This document shows positions 27,947 to 35,567 of a stretch of DNA of 64,000 nt, one piece after another. Both the position numbers and the translations under genes were made by a program. This DNA comes from Polaromonas sp. AER18D-145 (lineage in GTDB: Bacteria; Pseudomonadota; Gammaproteobacteria; Burkholderiales; Burkholderiaceae_C): assembly GCF_002379095.1 (NCBI RefSeq), contig NZ_NBZV01000016.1:1-64000 (forward strand), read 5' to 3'. Position 1 is the stretch's first letter. Every line of letters starts with the position of its first letter. The notes beneath the pieces are model-generated. The model saw nothing but the letters and a program-made list of their open reading frames with translations. It did not search any database and was not told the DNA's origin.

Positions 27947-28834
27947 CTACAGGTGGTCGGGAACGTCGATAGCGGCTTCAAACACCGTGGTCGCCGGCCC
28001 GGTCATCAACACCGGCGCCGTGCTGGCATCCAGCCCGCCCTGCCACTCGATGGTCAGGGTGCCGCCGTGGGTCAGCACGTCCACGCGCGCATCCAGCAGG
28101 CCCAAGCGTATGCCAGCGACCACCGCCGCGCAAGCCCCGCTGCCGCAGGCCAGGGTTTCGCCGGCGCCGCGCTCGTACACGCGCAGCGCGATCCGGCTGC
28201 GCGAGACGACCTGCATGAAGCCGGCGTTGACGCGGCGCGGAAAACGCACATGGTTCTCGATCAGCGGGCCCGTCTGCAGCACCGGCGCGGTCTCCACATC
28301 GTCCACCAGCTGCACCGCATGCGGGTTGCCCATGGACAGAATCGCTACAAAAACAGGAGCATCTAGCGACCGCCCCTCAAGGGCCAGAGGCCATTTTTGC
28401 CATGAATGCACAGTTTGCGGCGTCAAGCCTCTGGCATCGAAGGGCACGCGCGCCAGGTCGAAGATGGGTGCGCCCATGTCCACCGTGACGCGGCCGTCCG
28501 GCTGCATGCGCGGCTCGATGACCCCGGCCAGGGTCCGGACCCTGACCACGTCCTTGTCCGTCAGGCCCTGCTCGCGCACAAAGCGCAAAAAGCAGCGTGC
28601 ACCGTTGCCGCACTGCTCGACCTCGCCGCCATCGGCGTTGTGGATCACGTATTCAAAATCAACACCTTCGCCGGGCGCAGGCCGCACCGACAGGATCTGG
28701 TCGGCACCCACGCCGAAGTGGCGGTCCGCCAGAAAGCGGTACTGGCCCGGCGTCAGGTTCAGGCGCTCGCGCGTCTCGTCAAGCATGACAAAATCGTTGC
28801 CCGCACCCTGCATCTTGGTAAATCGGATTAGCAT
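27947..28834 (-). CDS. dapF: Diaminopimelate epimerase
   Basis: PLP-independent epimerase that converts LL- to meso-diaminopimelate for lysine and for the MurE substrate. The 295-residue protein has both catalytic cysteines: [13 protein letters not shown] and [13 protein letters not shown]. It begins [19 protein letters not shown]; the ATG at 28834 fits the family, and the frame to 28882 does not. A dispersed-repeat copy at 28344-28398 encodes the [20 protein letters not shown] segment just before the conserved [13 protein letters not shown], so a surface region has been rewritten by repeat sequence. First gene of dapF-DUF484-xerC. Confidence 0.96.
   Translation of the reverse strand: MLIRFTKMQGAGNDFVMLDETRERLNLTPGQYRFLADRHFGVGADQILSVRPAPGEGVDFEYVIHNADGGEVEQCGNGARCFLRFVREQGLTDKDVVRVRTLAGVIEPRMQPDGRVTVDMGAPIFDLARVPFDARGLTPQTVHSWQKWPLALEGRSLDAPVFVAILSMGNPHAVQLVDDVETAPVLQTGPLIENHVRFPRRVNAGFMQVVSRSRIALRVYERGAGETLACGSGACAAVVAGIRLGLLDARVDVLTHGGTLTIEWQGGLDASTAPVLMTGPATTVFEAAIDVPDHL
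28344..28398 (+). repeat. Dispersed GCTAC...AAGGGC repeat, copy inside dapF
   Basis: Plus strand reads GCTACAAAAACAGGAGCATC, TAGCG, then TCAAGGGCCAGAGGCC and ATTTTT. The dapF reading frame passes through it on the opposite strand without a stop. Confidence 0.75.
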
Positions 28835-28902
28835 CCGGGCATTATCCGCTGAGGCTGCGCCGCCCTCCTTCCCCACTTGCACTACTTCCCGAAAGACAAC
28901 CC

Positions 28903-29454
28903 ATGCGCATTCCCGACTGGACGCCCGCCCTCAAACCCCAACCCCAGGACCTCGTCGATGCCATCCTGAAACGCCGCGGCGGCACCCTGATCAACCTCGA
29001 CAAGGCCCTGCTCTGGAGCGAGCCGCTGGCACGCGGCTGGAACGTCTACCTCGGTGCGGTGCGCACCGGCCTGCCGACCAGCCGCAAGATGCGCGAGCTC
29101 GGCATCTGCACGGTCGCGCTGCTGACCGGCGCGGCCTATGAATACAAACACCACGCGCCGGACTTCCTGGCCGCCGGCGGCAGCCAGGCCGAGCTCGACG
29201 CGCTGAATGGCCTGGTGAAAGCCGATGCGCGCGCCTCGGCGGCGCATCCGGCGCTGGGCGCGGTCGAACAGCTGGTGATTCGTTACGCCGCGCAGATGAC
29301 GCTGGACGTCAAGGTCAGCGACGACGTGTTCGAGGCCCTGCGCAAACATTTCGATACGACTGAGCTGGTCGAGCTGACCAGCGCGATCGCCACCTACAAC
29401 ATGGTGGCGCGCTTCCTGGTGGCGCTGGGTGTGTCGCCGGAGGAGCATGCATAG
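28903..29454 (+). CDS. Carboxymuconolactone decarboxylase (CMD/AhpD-fold) family protein
   Basis: A 183-residue all-helical protein of the CMD superfamily. The family core spans about 45-100 ([16 protein letters not shown] and on to [11 protein letters not shown]). The EYxxH part of the motif is present, but the paired CxxC of AhpD-type peroxidases is absent, so a decarboxylase-like or unknown role is more likely than peroxidase. It is divergent from dapF with 68 bp between starts and stands alone. Substrate not inferable. Confidence 0.85.
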   Translation: MRIPDWTPALKPQPQDLVDAILKRRGGTLINLDKALLWSEPLARGWNVYLGAVRTGLPTSRKMRELGICTVALLTGAAYEYKHHAPDFLAAGGSQAELDALNGLVKADARASAAHPALGAVEQLVIRYAAQMTLDVKVSDDVFEALRKHFDTTELVELTSAIATYNMVARFLVALGVSPEEHA

Positions 29455-29570
29455 CTGACCAAGGCGCAACAGGCCCCGGGCTTTTCATGCAGGGGCCACC
29501 GCCTTGAGCGCGGCAGGCAGGGGCCTGTCATTCGGCGCACCTCATCCACCCCGCGTCCAGAGAAGGCGAA

Positions 29571-30860
29571 ATGAAAACCCTGCGAACACCCTCCCGTTTT
29601 TTTGGTTTTTCCCGTCCCCGGTTGGCTACCGTTCTGGTGGGAATCCTGGCGCTGGCGGCGGGTACCGCCACGCCTTCGGCCATCGCTCAAGCCATACCCG
29701 CAGGCGGCAGCCCGGCGCAAGCTGCGCCCGATGACGCAGAACTCAATCAGCGCTTTGCGCGCTGGATCGCCGACTTCGGCACCAGCGCACGCGCAGCCGG
29801 CATCACCGAGGAGACGCTGCGCCTCGCCTTCGATGGCGTTCGCTTCATTCCGCGCGTGACCGAGCTGGACAGCGCCCAGCCCGAGTTCACCCGCGCTGTC
29901 TGGGACTACCTCGACAGCGCGGTGTCGGCGCAGCGCATAGGCCGCGGCCAGGACAGGCTGCTGCAATCGCGTCCTGCGATCGATGCCGCCGCAGCGCGCT
30001 ACGGTGTCCCGGCAGAGATTCTGGTGGCGATCTGGGGCATGGAGAGCAACTACGGCAGCAACACCGGCGACATCCCGACCATAGCCGCCCTGGCGTCGCT
30101 GGGCTTCGAAGGCCGGCGCGAGGCCTGGGCGCGCGGCCAGTTGCTCGCCGCCCTGAAGATTCTGCAGAACCGGGACATAGACCGCGCGCAGATGGTGGGG
30201 TCGTGGGCCGGGGCGATGGGCCAGACGCAGTTCCTGCCAACGAACTTTCTGGCCTATGCGGTTGATGCCGACGGCGACGGCCGGCGCGACATCTGGGGCA
30301 GCCTGCCCGACGTGATGGCCTCGACCGCCAACTTCCTGGCCAAAGCCGGCTGGCAGGCCGGCCAGCCCTGGGGGCTGGAGGTGCGCCTGCCGCCGGGATT
30401 CGACCTGGCCCTCGCCGATGGCGAGCAGCGGCGGCCGGCCTTGGCCTGGGCGGCCCAGGGGGTGCAGTCCATGGACGGCGCGCCACTGCCCGCCTTGGCC
30501 GACAGCACCCTCCTGCTACCCGCCGGCGCACGCGGACCGGCCTTCATGGTCGGCCCCAACTTCCGCACCGTCCTGCGCTACAACAACTCGACCAGTTACG
30601 CGCTCGCCATCGGCCTGCTGGCTCAGGGCCTGGCCGGCGGCCCCGCGGTACAGACCGCCTGGCCGCGTGATCTGCAACCGCTGTCGCGCAGCCAGTTGCT
30701 GGCGCTGCAGACGGCGCTGAACACACGCGGCTTCGACAGCGGCACGCCCGACGGTACGATGGGACCCGCCACGCGGCGCGGCATACGTCTCTACCAGCGC
30801 AGCCAGGGCCTGCCGGCGGACGGCTTTCCGACTCTGGAGTTGCTGCAAGGCTTGCAGTGA
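29571..30860 (+). CDS. Membrane/periplasmic lytic murein transglycosylase B-like, with PG-binding domain
   Basis: Cleaves the MurNAc-GlcNAc bond to give 1,6-anhydro ends in peptidoglycan turnover. The 429-residue protein has a signal-peptide-like N-terminus (about 15-42), the SLT_2 domain (about 60-350) with the catalytic Glu in WGMESNYGSNTGDIP, the MGQTQFLPTNF motif, and a C-terminal PG_binding_1 domain (about 367-429, ALNTRGFDSGTPDGTMGP). No lipobox Cys is evident, so it is probably soluble in the periplasm. Monocistronic. Confidence 0.93.
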   Translation: MKTLRTPSRFFGFSRPRLATVLVGILALAAGTATPSAIAQAIPAGGSPAQAAPDDAELNQRFARWIADFGTSARAAGITEETLRLAFDGVRFIPRVTELDSAQPEFTRAVWDYLDSAVSAQRIGRGQDRLLQSRPAIDAAAARYGVPAEILVAIWGMESNYGSNTGDIPTIAALASLGFEGRREAWARGQLLAALKILQNRDIDRAQMVGSWAGAMGQTQFLPTNFLAYAVDADGDGRRDIWGSLPDVMASTANFLAKAGWQAGQPWGLEVRLPPGFDLALADGEQRRPALAWAAQGVQSMDGAPLPALADSTLLLPAGARGPAFMVGPNFRTVLRYNNSTSYALAIGLLAQGLAGGPAVQTAWPRDLQPLSRSQLLALQTALNTRGFDSGTPDGTMGPATRRGIRLYQRSQGLPADGFPTLELLQGLQ

Positions 30861-30900
30861 CGGCGGCAAAGCCCAATCCAGGATGCCGGATATACGACTG

Positions 30901-30982
30901 CAGGCGCTTCCCCTAAAGCCAAACTACCGATCAACCTCTTGCCGTTGAGGGGGAGTCCATATATGAGGGGTTAGGCGCCTGC
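30901..30982 (-). repeat. Degenerate attC-like palindrome at the end of cassette 2
   Basis: Minus strand starts with the R''-type core GCCTAAC (30976-30970), which includes the TAA stop of the Mrr-like frame. A possible R' is GTTTGGC at 30925-30919, giving a 58-bp site, but its fourth base departs from GTTRRRY. An outer inverted repeat pairs GCAGGCGC..CCCCT at 30901-30915 with AGGGG..GCGCCTGC at 30966-30982. Confidence 0.45.
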
Positions 30983-31668
30983 ATCCTGTGCTGCCTTGGC
31001 GAGTTTGACTTCGAGCTCTTGCACCATCGGAGTGATTGTTGCGATGACTTCCTCGGCGGACCCAAACTGTCGATCCTTCCCGAACTCAACCAACGCTTGA
31101 AGAGAGTCTGGTCGAAACGGATAGACACCGCGAAAGGCGCGAGTAATCAGGTCGCCGCAGATCTCAGTGCTCGCGCTCCCGAGTAGCCCCACTCGCCGAC
31201 ATCGTGACGCAGACCCTGTGCAATGCGTTTGCTTTTTGGAATCTCCCAGTACCCTTCTCGACAGGCCTCAGCCCTGTCGTAGAGTTCTCGCAATCGCATC
31301 GCTGAGACATCGCCTCCAGCAATGACGCGCACGTTCTCAAGGGAGGTTACCCTGACGTTAGTAAGGTTCGCCGCTTCAACCGCGCCGCTCTGGAAGCCGG
31401 CTTCGCACAACAAGATTCCTCGGTCGGCACCTGCGTCTGCAACGATCTCTCGAAGCGCCAATACGTGAAGCTTGGAAACCGGCGACTTCCAGTGTTTGCA
31501 CTCAACAAGCCACGTGACGTCGAATCCTACGTGGTGAGACTTGACTACGACATCAACATCGTGGGTCGTACGCACGCCCTGAATTGTGACGTTCGTGGAA
31601 ACTTCTAGTCCCATGGACCGAAAGAGCGAAGCAGTCTCCTCTTGGTAGTCGTTCCAGTTTTCGGCCAT
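30971..31668 (-). pseudogene. Mrr-like restriction endonuclease-fold protein, frameshifted
   Basis: The first 174 codons (31668 down to 31147) encode a PD-(D/E)xK Mrr_cat-like domain: EETASLFRSMGLEVSTN, D in HDVDVVVKS, and the catalytic E-x-K in WLVECKHWKSP. The frame then stops, while a second frame (30971-31192) continues with GSASTEICGDLITRAFRGVYPF and on to the TAA in the cassette boundary. Adding one base in the CCCC run at 31187-31190 joins them into one protein of about 232 residues, so I call a frameshift. It may instead be two coupled genes (the second with GTG at 31192) or a sequencing error. Start at the ATG 31668; a TTG lies at 31674. Role would be DNA defence, by family only. Confidence 0.65.
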
Positions 31669-31681
31669 GTTCAATGTTGCT

Positions 31682-31788
31682 TATTGATCCGGCCCTATGA
31701 AATATGAACCGTTCGCCCTGAGCTTGTCGAAGGGTTTCGACAAGCTCAACCCGAACGGAAATTAATACATCATCGGGCCGGATCAATA
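31682..31788. repeat. 107-bp palindromic element upstream of the Mrr-like gene
   Basis: Outer arms TATTGATCCGGCCC (31682-31695) and GGGCCGGATCAATA (31775-31788) are perfect 14-bp inverted repeats. Inside, CCGTTCGCCCTGAGCTTGTC (31709 onward) faces its complement ending CCGAACGG at 31758. It looks like a small non-autonomous inserted element or paired REP unit. Confidence 0.65.
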
Positions 31789-31811
31789 GTTGCGGGGTGG
31801 TGTCTTCAGGC

Positions 31812-31883
31812 GCCTAACGCCGGCGTTCACGCGCGGGCTGAGCGCGCAGCGCGAGGACCGTCGCGTGGAACGCCTGGTTGGGG
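31812..31883 (-). other. attC recombination site (72 bp)
   Basis: On the minus strand: R'' CCCCAAC (31883-31877), L'' CAGGCGTTCCACGCG, loop, L' CGCGTGAACGCCGGC, and R' GTTAGGC (31818-31812). L'' and L' pair as GGCGTT-CACGCG with one unpaired C, the extrahelical base that orients attC strand recognition. R'' and R' come from different cassettes and mismatch each other as expected in a linear array. Confidence 0.85.
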
Positions 31884-31884
31884 T

Positions 31885-32289
31885 TCATTCCTTCATCCTT
31901 GTTGCTTTCCCAGCGAACGACCCTACGAGATCCGGGCCGCCCGGAATTACGGAAGCTGTGCCAATTCTGGTTTTTGTAAAGAGGACCTTGCCACGAGCGC
32001 GATCGATCTGATATGTCTCAACAAGCTCGATGTCCTTGTTCTGAGCCCACCCAATTAGCGTGGAGACGCCGAAGCGGGTAAAGCTCGTGTCATCGCCGGA
32101 AACGGTCCCAGTCTTTTCATCGTTGAAGCAAAGCACCATTGGATTGGAATATTTATCCGCCTGAAATGCGTATTTTTCGTCAGAGAACGCTACCTGGCCC
32201 CTGACTTCGGTGAGCGCCCAACACTCTTTCGCTGAAGCATGATGGCTGAGCAGTGCCAGGGTCGCTGCAGTGATCAGGCGAATATGCAT
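31885..32289 (-). CDS. Small secreted cassette-encoded protein of unknown function
   Basis: A 134-residue protein with a clear signal peptide (MHIRLITAATLALLSHHASA, cleavage near residue 20) and a mature part of about 114 residues with Cys at ECWAL and LCFND, which may form a disulphide. I do not recognise a domain. The ATG at 32289 has AGGAGG four bases upstream on the minus strand. The TGA stop at 31885-31887 is only 2 bp from attC1, the usual layout of an integron cassette gene. Confidence 0.8.
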   Translation of the reverse strand: MHIRLITAATLALLSHHASAKECWALTEVRGQVAFSDEKYAFQADKYSNPMVLCFNDEKTGTVSGDDTSFTRFGVSTLIGWAQNKDIELVETYQIDRARGKVLFTKTRIGTASVIPGGPDLVGSFAGKATRMKE

Positions 32290-32304
32290 AAGTCCTCCTA
32301 TGAA

Positions 32305-32371
32305 CCCCAACTTTGATATATCCCGCAAAACTGCGGAATAACATGACGGGTGGTCAGATAACATGGCTCCC
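32305..32371 (-). other. attI-like integron insertion site
   Basis: Minus strand ends ATATATCAAAGTTGGGG, with the cleavable core GTTGGGG at 32311-32305. Upstream are two ATGTTAT direct repeats (starting near 32364 and 32344), spaced 20 bp, and a CCGCAG block. From memory, class 1 attI1 has ATGTTAT and ATGTTAC spaced 19 bp, GCAG, then ACAAAGTTAGGC; the second repeat lies 34 bp from the core there and 33 bp here. Confidence 0.55.
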
Positions 32372-32664
32372 GCCGGTTGAAAAACACGTTTGAATTCATG
32401 AAGTTACGTCAATACGCTGTCTATAAGCGCAGGTATATTGCATCTGACAAAGTTGCCGACCCTGTTTTACTCGTACCTGCTTGCCAGACTAGGTGCGCGA
32501 TCGCACACCTTAATTCACTATAGCCTTCAACTTGGGAAAACCTGTGTGTGCCCGACAGGCTTTCTCATTCCCTGGCATGGCCGGGGCGACACAATGCAGC
32601 ATCCACGCAACATGGGCAACATTGGTCTTACAGTCAGGCGTGCTCTTTCATCCCGTACAGACGC
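32372..32664. other. Gene-free flank where an integron integrase would be expected
   Basis: In class 1 integrons intI is divergent from the cassettes, which here would be the plus strand from about 32400. The only plus frame of note (32438-32698, 86 codons) shows no tyrosine-recombinase features. The region is AT-richer than average. I see no promoter that I trust. Confidence 0.5.
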
Positions 32665-32688
32665 AAAAAAGGCCCGCAGGCCCTTTTT
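32665..32688 (-). terminator. Rho-independent terminator after tctC-type gene
   Basis: Minus strand reads AAAAAGGGCC, TGCG loop, GGCCTTTTTT: a GC stem followed by a T run, 23 bp past the stop at 32711. Confidence 0.85.
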
Positions 32689-32710
32689 CATCGCTTGAAT
32701 GGCCGTTCGT

Positions 32711-33736
32711 TCAATCCGCCTTGATCCCATTGTCCTTCACCACCTTGGCCCAGGTGTCGATCTGCTTGTCGATGAAGACACGGGCCGACTCGGAAGAACC
32801 GCCGACGATGTCGATGCCCTGGGCGCTGAGCTTTTTCGCAATCTCCGGATTTTTCAGCGCCTTGCTGACTTCCTCGTTCATGCGTTTGAGGACCTCGGGC
32901 GGTGTTTTGGCCGGTGCCAGGATGGCCCACCAGGCCGGCGCGTCAAAGCCGGCAAAACCGCTTTCGGCCACCGTTGGCACATTCGGCAGATCGGGCGAGC
33001 GCTTGCTGGTCGTCACGGCCAACGGGCGCATGCGGCCGCTGTCGATGTGCGGCTTGGTCACAAACACGGAGGCGATGGACAGCGGCACATGGCCGGCCAC
33101 GGCGTCGGTCATCAGCGGGCCGCCGCCCTTGTAGGGAACGTGCTGCCAGTCGATGTTGCCGCTTTTTCCCAGCAAGGCCATGGCCAGATGGCCCAGGCTG
33201 CCCGAGCCGATGCTGCCGTAATTCACGTTCTTCTTGGCCTTGGCCGCGGCCACCACATCGGCAAAACTCTTGTACTCGGAGGCCGCAAAGGTCGCCAGCA
33301 CCATGGGCGAGGTGCCGATCAGCGTGACCGGCGCCAGGTCCTTGCGCGTGTCGAACGGCAGGCCGGGAATCAGCGTGGGGTTGACGCCATGGGTGTCGAA
33401 CACCACCGCAAAGGTGTAGCCGTCGGCCGGCGCGGCAGCCACGGCGGCGGTGCCGATGGAGCCCGAGGCACCGCCCTTGTTCTCGACAATGATGTTCTGG
33501 CCGAGCTGCTGCGACAGCGGCACGGCGAGAATGCGCGCAACCTGGTCGACCGAGCCGCCGGGCGGGAAAACGGCGACCAACTTGATCGGCTGTTTCGCGG
33601 GCCAGGCCTGTCCTGAGCCTGCCGAAGTGGCCTGTCCTGAGCCCGTCGAAGTGGCCTGGGCCATGGCACTCAGGGGGGTGGCGCACAGGGCGGCGGCCGT
33701 CATGGCCAGGGCGGTTCTGGAAATCCAGTGTTTCAT
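32711..33736 (-). CDS. Bug/TctC-family periplasmic substrate-binding protein
   Basis: Tripartite tricarboxylate transporter receptor-type protein; these bind small carboxylates in the periplasm, and in Burkholderiales occur in many orphan copies. The 341-residue protein has a signal peptide (to about AMAQA, residue 27), then an odd linker with near-repeats TSTGSGQA and TSAGSGQA at 28-44, then the mature TctC fold (PIKLVAVFPPGGSVDQVAR). The linker is encoded by two REP-like units. No tctA/tctB membrane genes are nearby. Substrate unknown. Confidence 0.93.
   Translation of the reverse strand: MKHWISRTALAMTAAALCATPLSAMAQATSTGSGQATSAGSGQAWPAKQPIKLVAVFPPGGSVDQVARILAVPLSQQLGQNIIVENKGGASGSIGTAAVAAAPADGYTFAVVFDTHGVNPTLIPGLPFDTRKDLAPVTLIGTSPMVLATFAASEYKSFADVVAAAKAKKNVNYGSIGSGSLGHLAMALLGKSGNIDWQHVPYKGGGPLMTDAVAGHVPLSIASVFVTKPHIDSGRMRPLAVTTSKRSPDLPNVPTVAESGFAGFDAPAWWAILAPAKTPPEVLKRMNEEVSKALKNPEIAKKLSAQGIDIVGGSSESARVFIDKQIDTWAKVVKDNGIKAD
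33608..33660 (+). repeat. Two REP-like units inside the tctC-type gene
   Basis: Plus strand holds CCTGTCCTGAGCCTGCCGAAG and CCTGTCCTGAGCCCGTCGAAG back to back, related to the CCTGAGC(C/T)TGTCGAAG units at 25822 and 31709. They lie in frame just after the signal-peptide cleavage region. Confidence 0.75.
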
Positions 33737-33882
33737 GATTCACATCCTGCAAATAAGGTGGGGGCCAGTATCCCCACGCCGCCGCCAAAACGCCATTGCG
33801 GTAAACACGTAGCATGCTACCAATCGCGGCCGGCCATGGGCTGCCGCAGCCGCCGTCCGCCGTTTCACTGCAAAATCAGGTC

Positions 33883-35535
33883 ATGGTCCGACCCACCCAA
33901 CTCCTCTACCCGCAGCGCGAGCCCGCGCCCACCCGCCCTGCCGCCACCGTGCTGCTGCTGCGCGACAGTGCCGAGGGCATCGAAATCCTGATGACACGGC
34001 GTTCGATGACGGCCAGTTTTGCGCCGGGCGCCTATGTGTTCCCAGGCGGCGGCATCGATGCGGCCGATGCGGCAGCACATGCGCAGTCCCCCCGCCGCGC
34101 GACCCAGACCGACCTGCACCTGACGCAGGCGATTGCCGCCATCCGCGAAAGTTTTGAAGAGCTCGGTGTGCTGCTGGCTCGCCATGCCGACGGCAGCCAC
34201 GCCAGCACCGCCGACATTGCGGCGCTGGACCGCAAGGCGCCGTTTGCCGCGCAATGCCGCGACAAAAGCCTGGTGCTCGCCGGTGACCAGGTGTTTGTTC
34301 TCGCGCACTGGGTCACCGACCGCGACCTGCCGCGCCGTTTTGACGTGCCTTTTCTGGTCGCGCGCATGCCTGAGGGCCAGGAGCCTGTCGCCGACGAAAG
34401 TGAGCAGTTCGAGCCGGTCTGGGTGCGCCCGGCCGATGCCCTGGCGCGCCATGAAGCCGGCGGCTTTTTCATCATCTTCCCGACCATACGCACGCTGCAG
34501 CGCCTGCAGCATTTCGCCACCGTGGACGCCGTGCTGCAGGCCTGCGCCGCGTCCGAACAGCCGCTGTGGACCTCCTGCCCGCGCGCCGGTTTTCTGGCCG
34601 GCGCCGAAGCGCGCTACATGGAGCACGAGGCGCCTTATGGCGAACTGGCGCTGACCAGCCCCGACGGCCAGATGGTGCACACGCTCGACTGGCAGACAGC
34701 GCAGCCGGTGGCCCTGCTCAAGAACCTGATGCGCCTGACCGCGCCCAACCCCGGCGTGATGACCGGCCCGGGCACCAACAGCTACCTGGTCGGCGACCCG
34801 GCCACCGGCTACATCGTGATCGATCCGGGCCCGGCCGACACCGACCACCTGCAGCGTTTGTGGCGCGCGGCGGGCGGCAACATCCGCATGATTGTCTGCA
34901 CCCACTCGCACGCCGACCATTCGCCAGGCGCCCAACCGCTGCAGGCCATGTGCAGCAACACGCCCCCTATCCTGGGCCTGCCCTCGGCGCCCACGGCGCG
35001 CGCGGCCAGTACCTTCACCCCCGACCGGGCGCTACAAAATCAGGAGCTGCTGACGCTTGCAGGACAAGGGCCGGAAGGCGAAATGATGCATACCCTGAAG
35101 GTGATCCACACCCCCGGCCACGCGGCCAACCACCTGTGCCTGGTGCTGCTCGAAGACGGCATCTTGTTCAGCGGCGACCACATCCTCAACGGCAGCACCA
35201 CGGTGGTGGACCCGCCCGACGGCAACATGAACGCCTACCTCGATTCGCTGGATGTGCTAGCCGCGGCTTGCGACGAACACGGCATTGAGTTCATCGCGCC
35301 GGCGCACGGCCATGTGCTGGGGGAGGCCAAAACCGTCATCGCCCAACTCAAGGCCCACCGACTCAAACGCGAGGCCAAGATCATCGGCGTGATGCAGGCG
35401 CAACCGCAAGGCAGCATGGACGAGTGGGTGGCCGCCGCTTATGACGATGTGGACCCGCGCATCTGGCCGGTGGCCAAACGCTCGCTGCTGGCGCATGTGG
35501 AGCGGATCGAGTCGCAGGGGCTCTTCAACCTGTAA
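33883..35535 (+). CDS. Fused NUDIX hydrolase and metallo-beta-lactamase-fold hydrolase
   Basis: A 550-residue two-domain cytoplasmic protein. The N-terminal NUDIX domain (about 18-230) has FPGGGIDA and the core of the Nudix box RESFEELGV at about 88-96. The C-terminal MBL-fold domain (about 270-535) has the zinc motif HSHADH at about 341-346, a later His in HTPGHAANHLC, GDHIL and the AHGH segment. Fusions of this type occur in Burkholderiales; RNase Z/LACTB2-like activity is possible for the MBL part. The ATG at 33883 matches a compact start. A dispersed-repeat copy encodes the RALQNQELLTLAGQGPEGE loop in the MBL domain. Confidence 0.9.
   Translation: MVRPTQLLYPQREPAPTRPAATVLLLRDSAEGIEILMTRRSMTASFAPGAYVFPGGGIDAADAAAHAQSPRRATQTDLHLTQAIAAIRESFEELGVLLARHADGSHASTADIAALDRKAPFAAQCRDKSLVLAGDQVFVLAHWVTDRDLPRRFDVPFLVARMPEGQEPVADESEQFEPVWVRPADALARHEAGGFFIIFPTIRTLQRLQHFATVDAVLQACAASEQPLWTSCPRAGFLAGAEARYMEHEAPYGELALTSPDGQMVHTLDWQTAQPVALLKNLMRLTAPNPGVMTGPGTNSYLVGDPATGYIVIDPGPADTDHLQRLWRAAGGNIRMIVCTHSHADHSPGAQPLQAMCSNTPPILGLPSAPTARAASTFTPDRALQNQELLTLAGQGPEGEMMHTLKVIHTPGHAANHLCLVLLEDGILFSGDHILNGSTTVVDPPDGNMNAYLDSLDVLAAACDEHGIEFIAPAHGHVLGEAKTVIAQLKAHRLKREAKIIGVMQAQPQGSMDEWVAAAYDDVDPRIWPVAKRSLLAHVERIESQGLFNL
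35031..35085 (+). repeat. Dispersed GCTAC...AAGGGC repeat, copy in the MBL domain
   Basis: Reads GCTACAAAATCAGGAGCTGC, GACGCTTGCAGGACAAGGGC and CGGAAGGCG, in frame with the NUDIX-MBL gene. It matches the dapF copy in its first 17 bases apart from one change. Confidence 0.7.
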
Positions 35536-35567
35536 ACGCTCCCGGGGCAGCGCCCGGCCAGTCCACC

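Larger units (their letters stand above)
30901..32371 (-). mobile_element. Integrase-less integron remnant: attI-like site plus two gene cassettes
   Basis: Read on the minus strand, the order is attI-like site (32371-32305), cassette 1 with a small secreted protein gene, attC1 (31883-31812), cassette 2 with a frameshifted Mrr-like gene, and a degenerate attC2 (near 30976-30919). The block is visibly poorer in G+C than its neighbours. Each cassette begins after a G of GTTRRRY-type sequence, and its own R'' core is the exact complement of that R' (GTTGGGG with CCCCAAC; GTTAGGC with GCCTAAC), as required of a circularisable cassette. No integrase gene is present in the flanks. Confidence 0.7.

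Noticed and set aside
30971..31192. Separate 73-residue gene starting at GTG 31192
   Set aside because: Its first codons overlap the end of the Mrr-like frame and no ribosome site is seen; a one-base indel explains both frames better.
32438..32698. 86-residue plus-strand frame as a possible intI remnant
   Set aside because: No tyrosine-recombinase motifs, no homology recognised, and it ends inside a terminator on the other strand.
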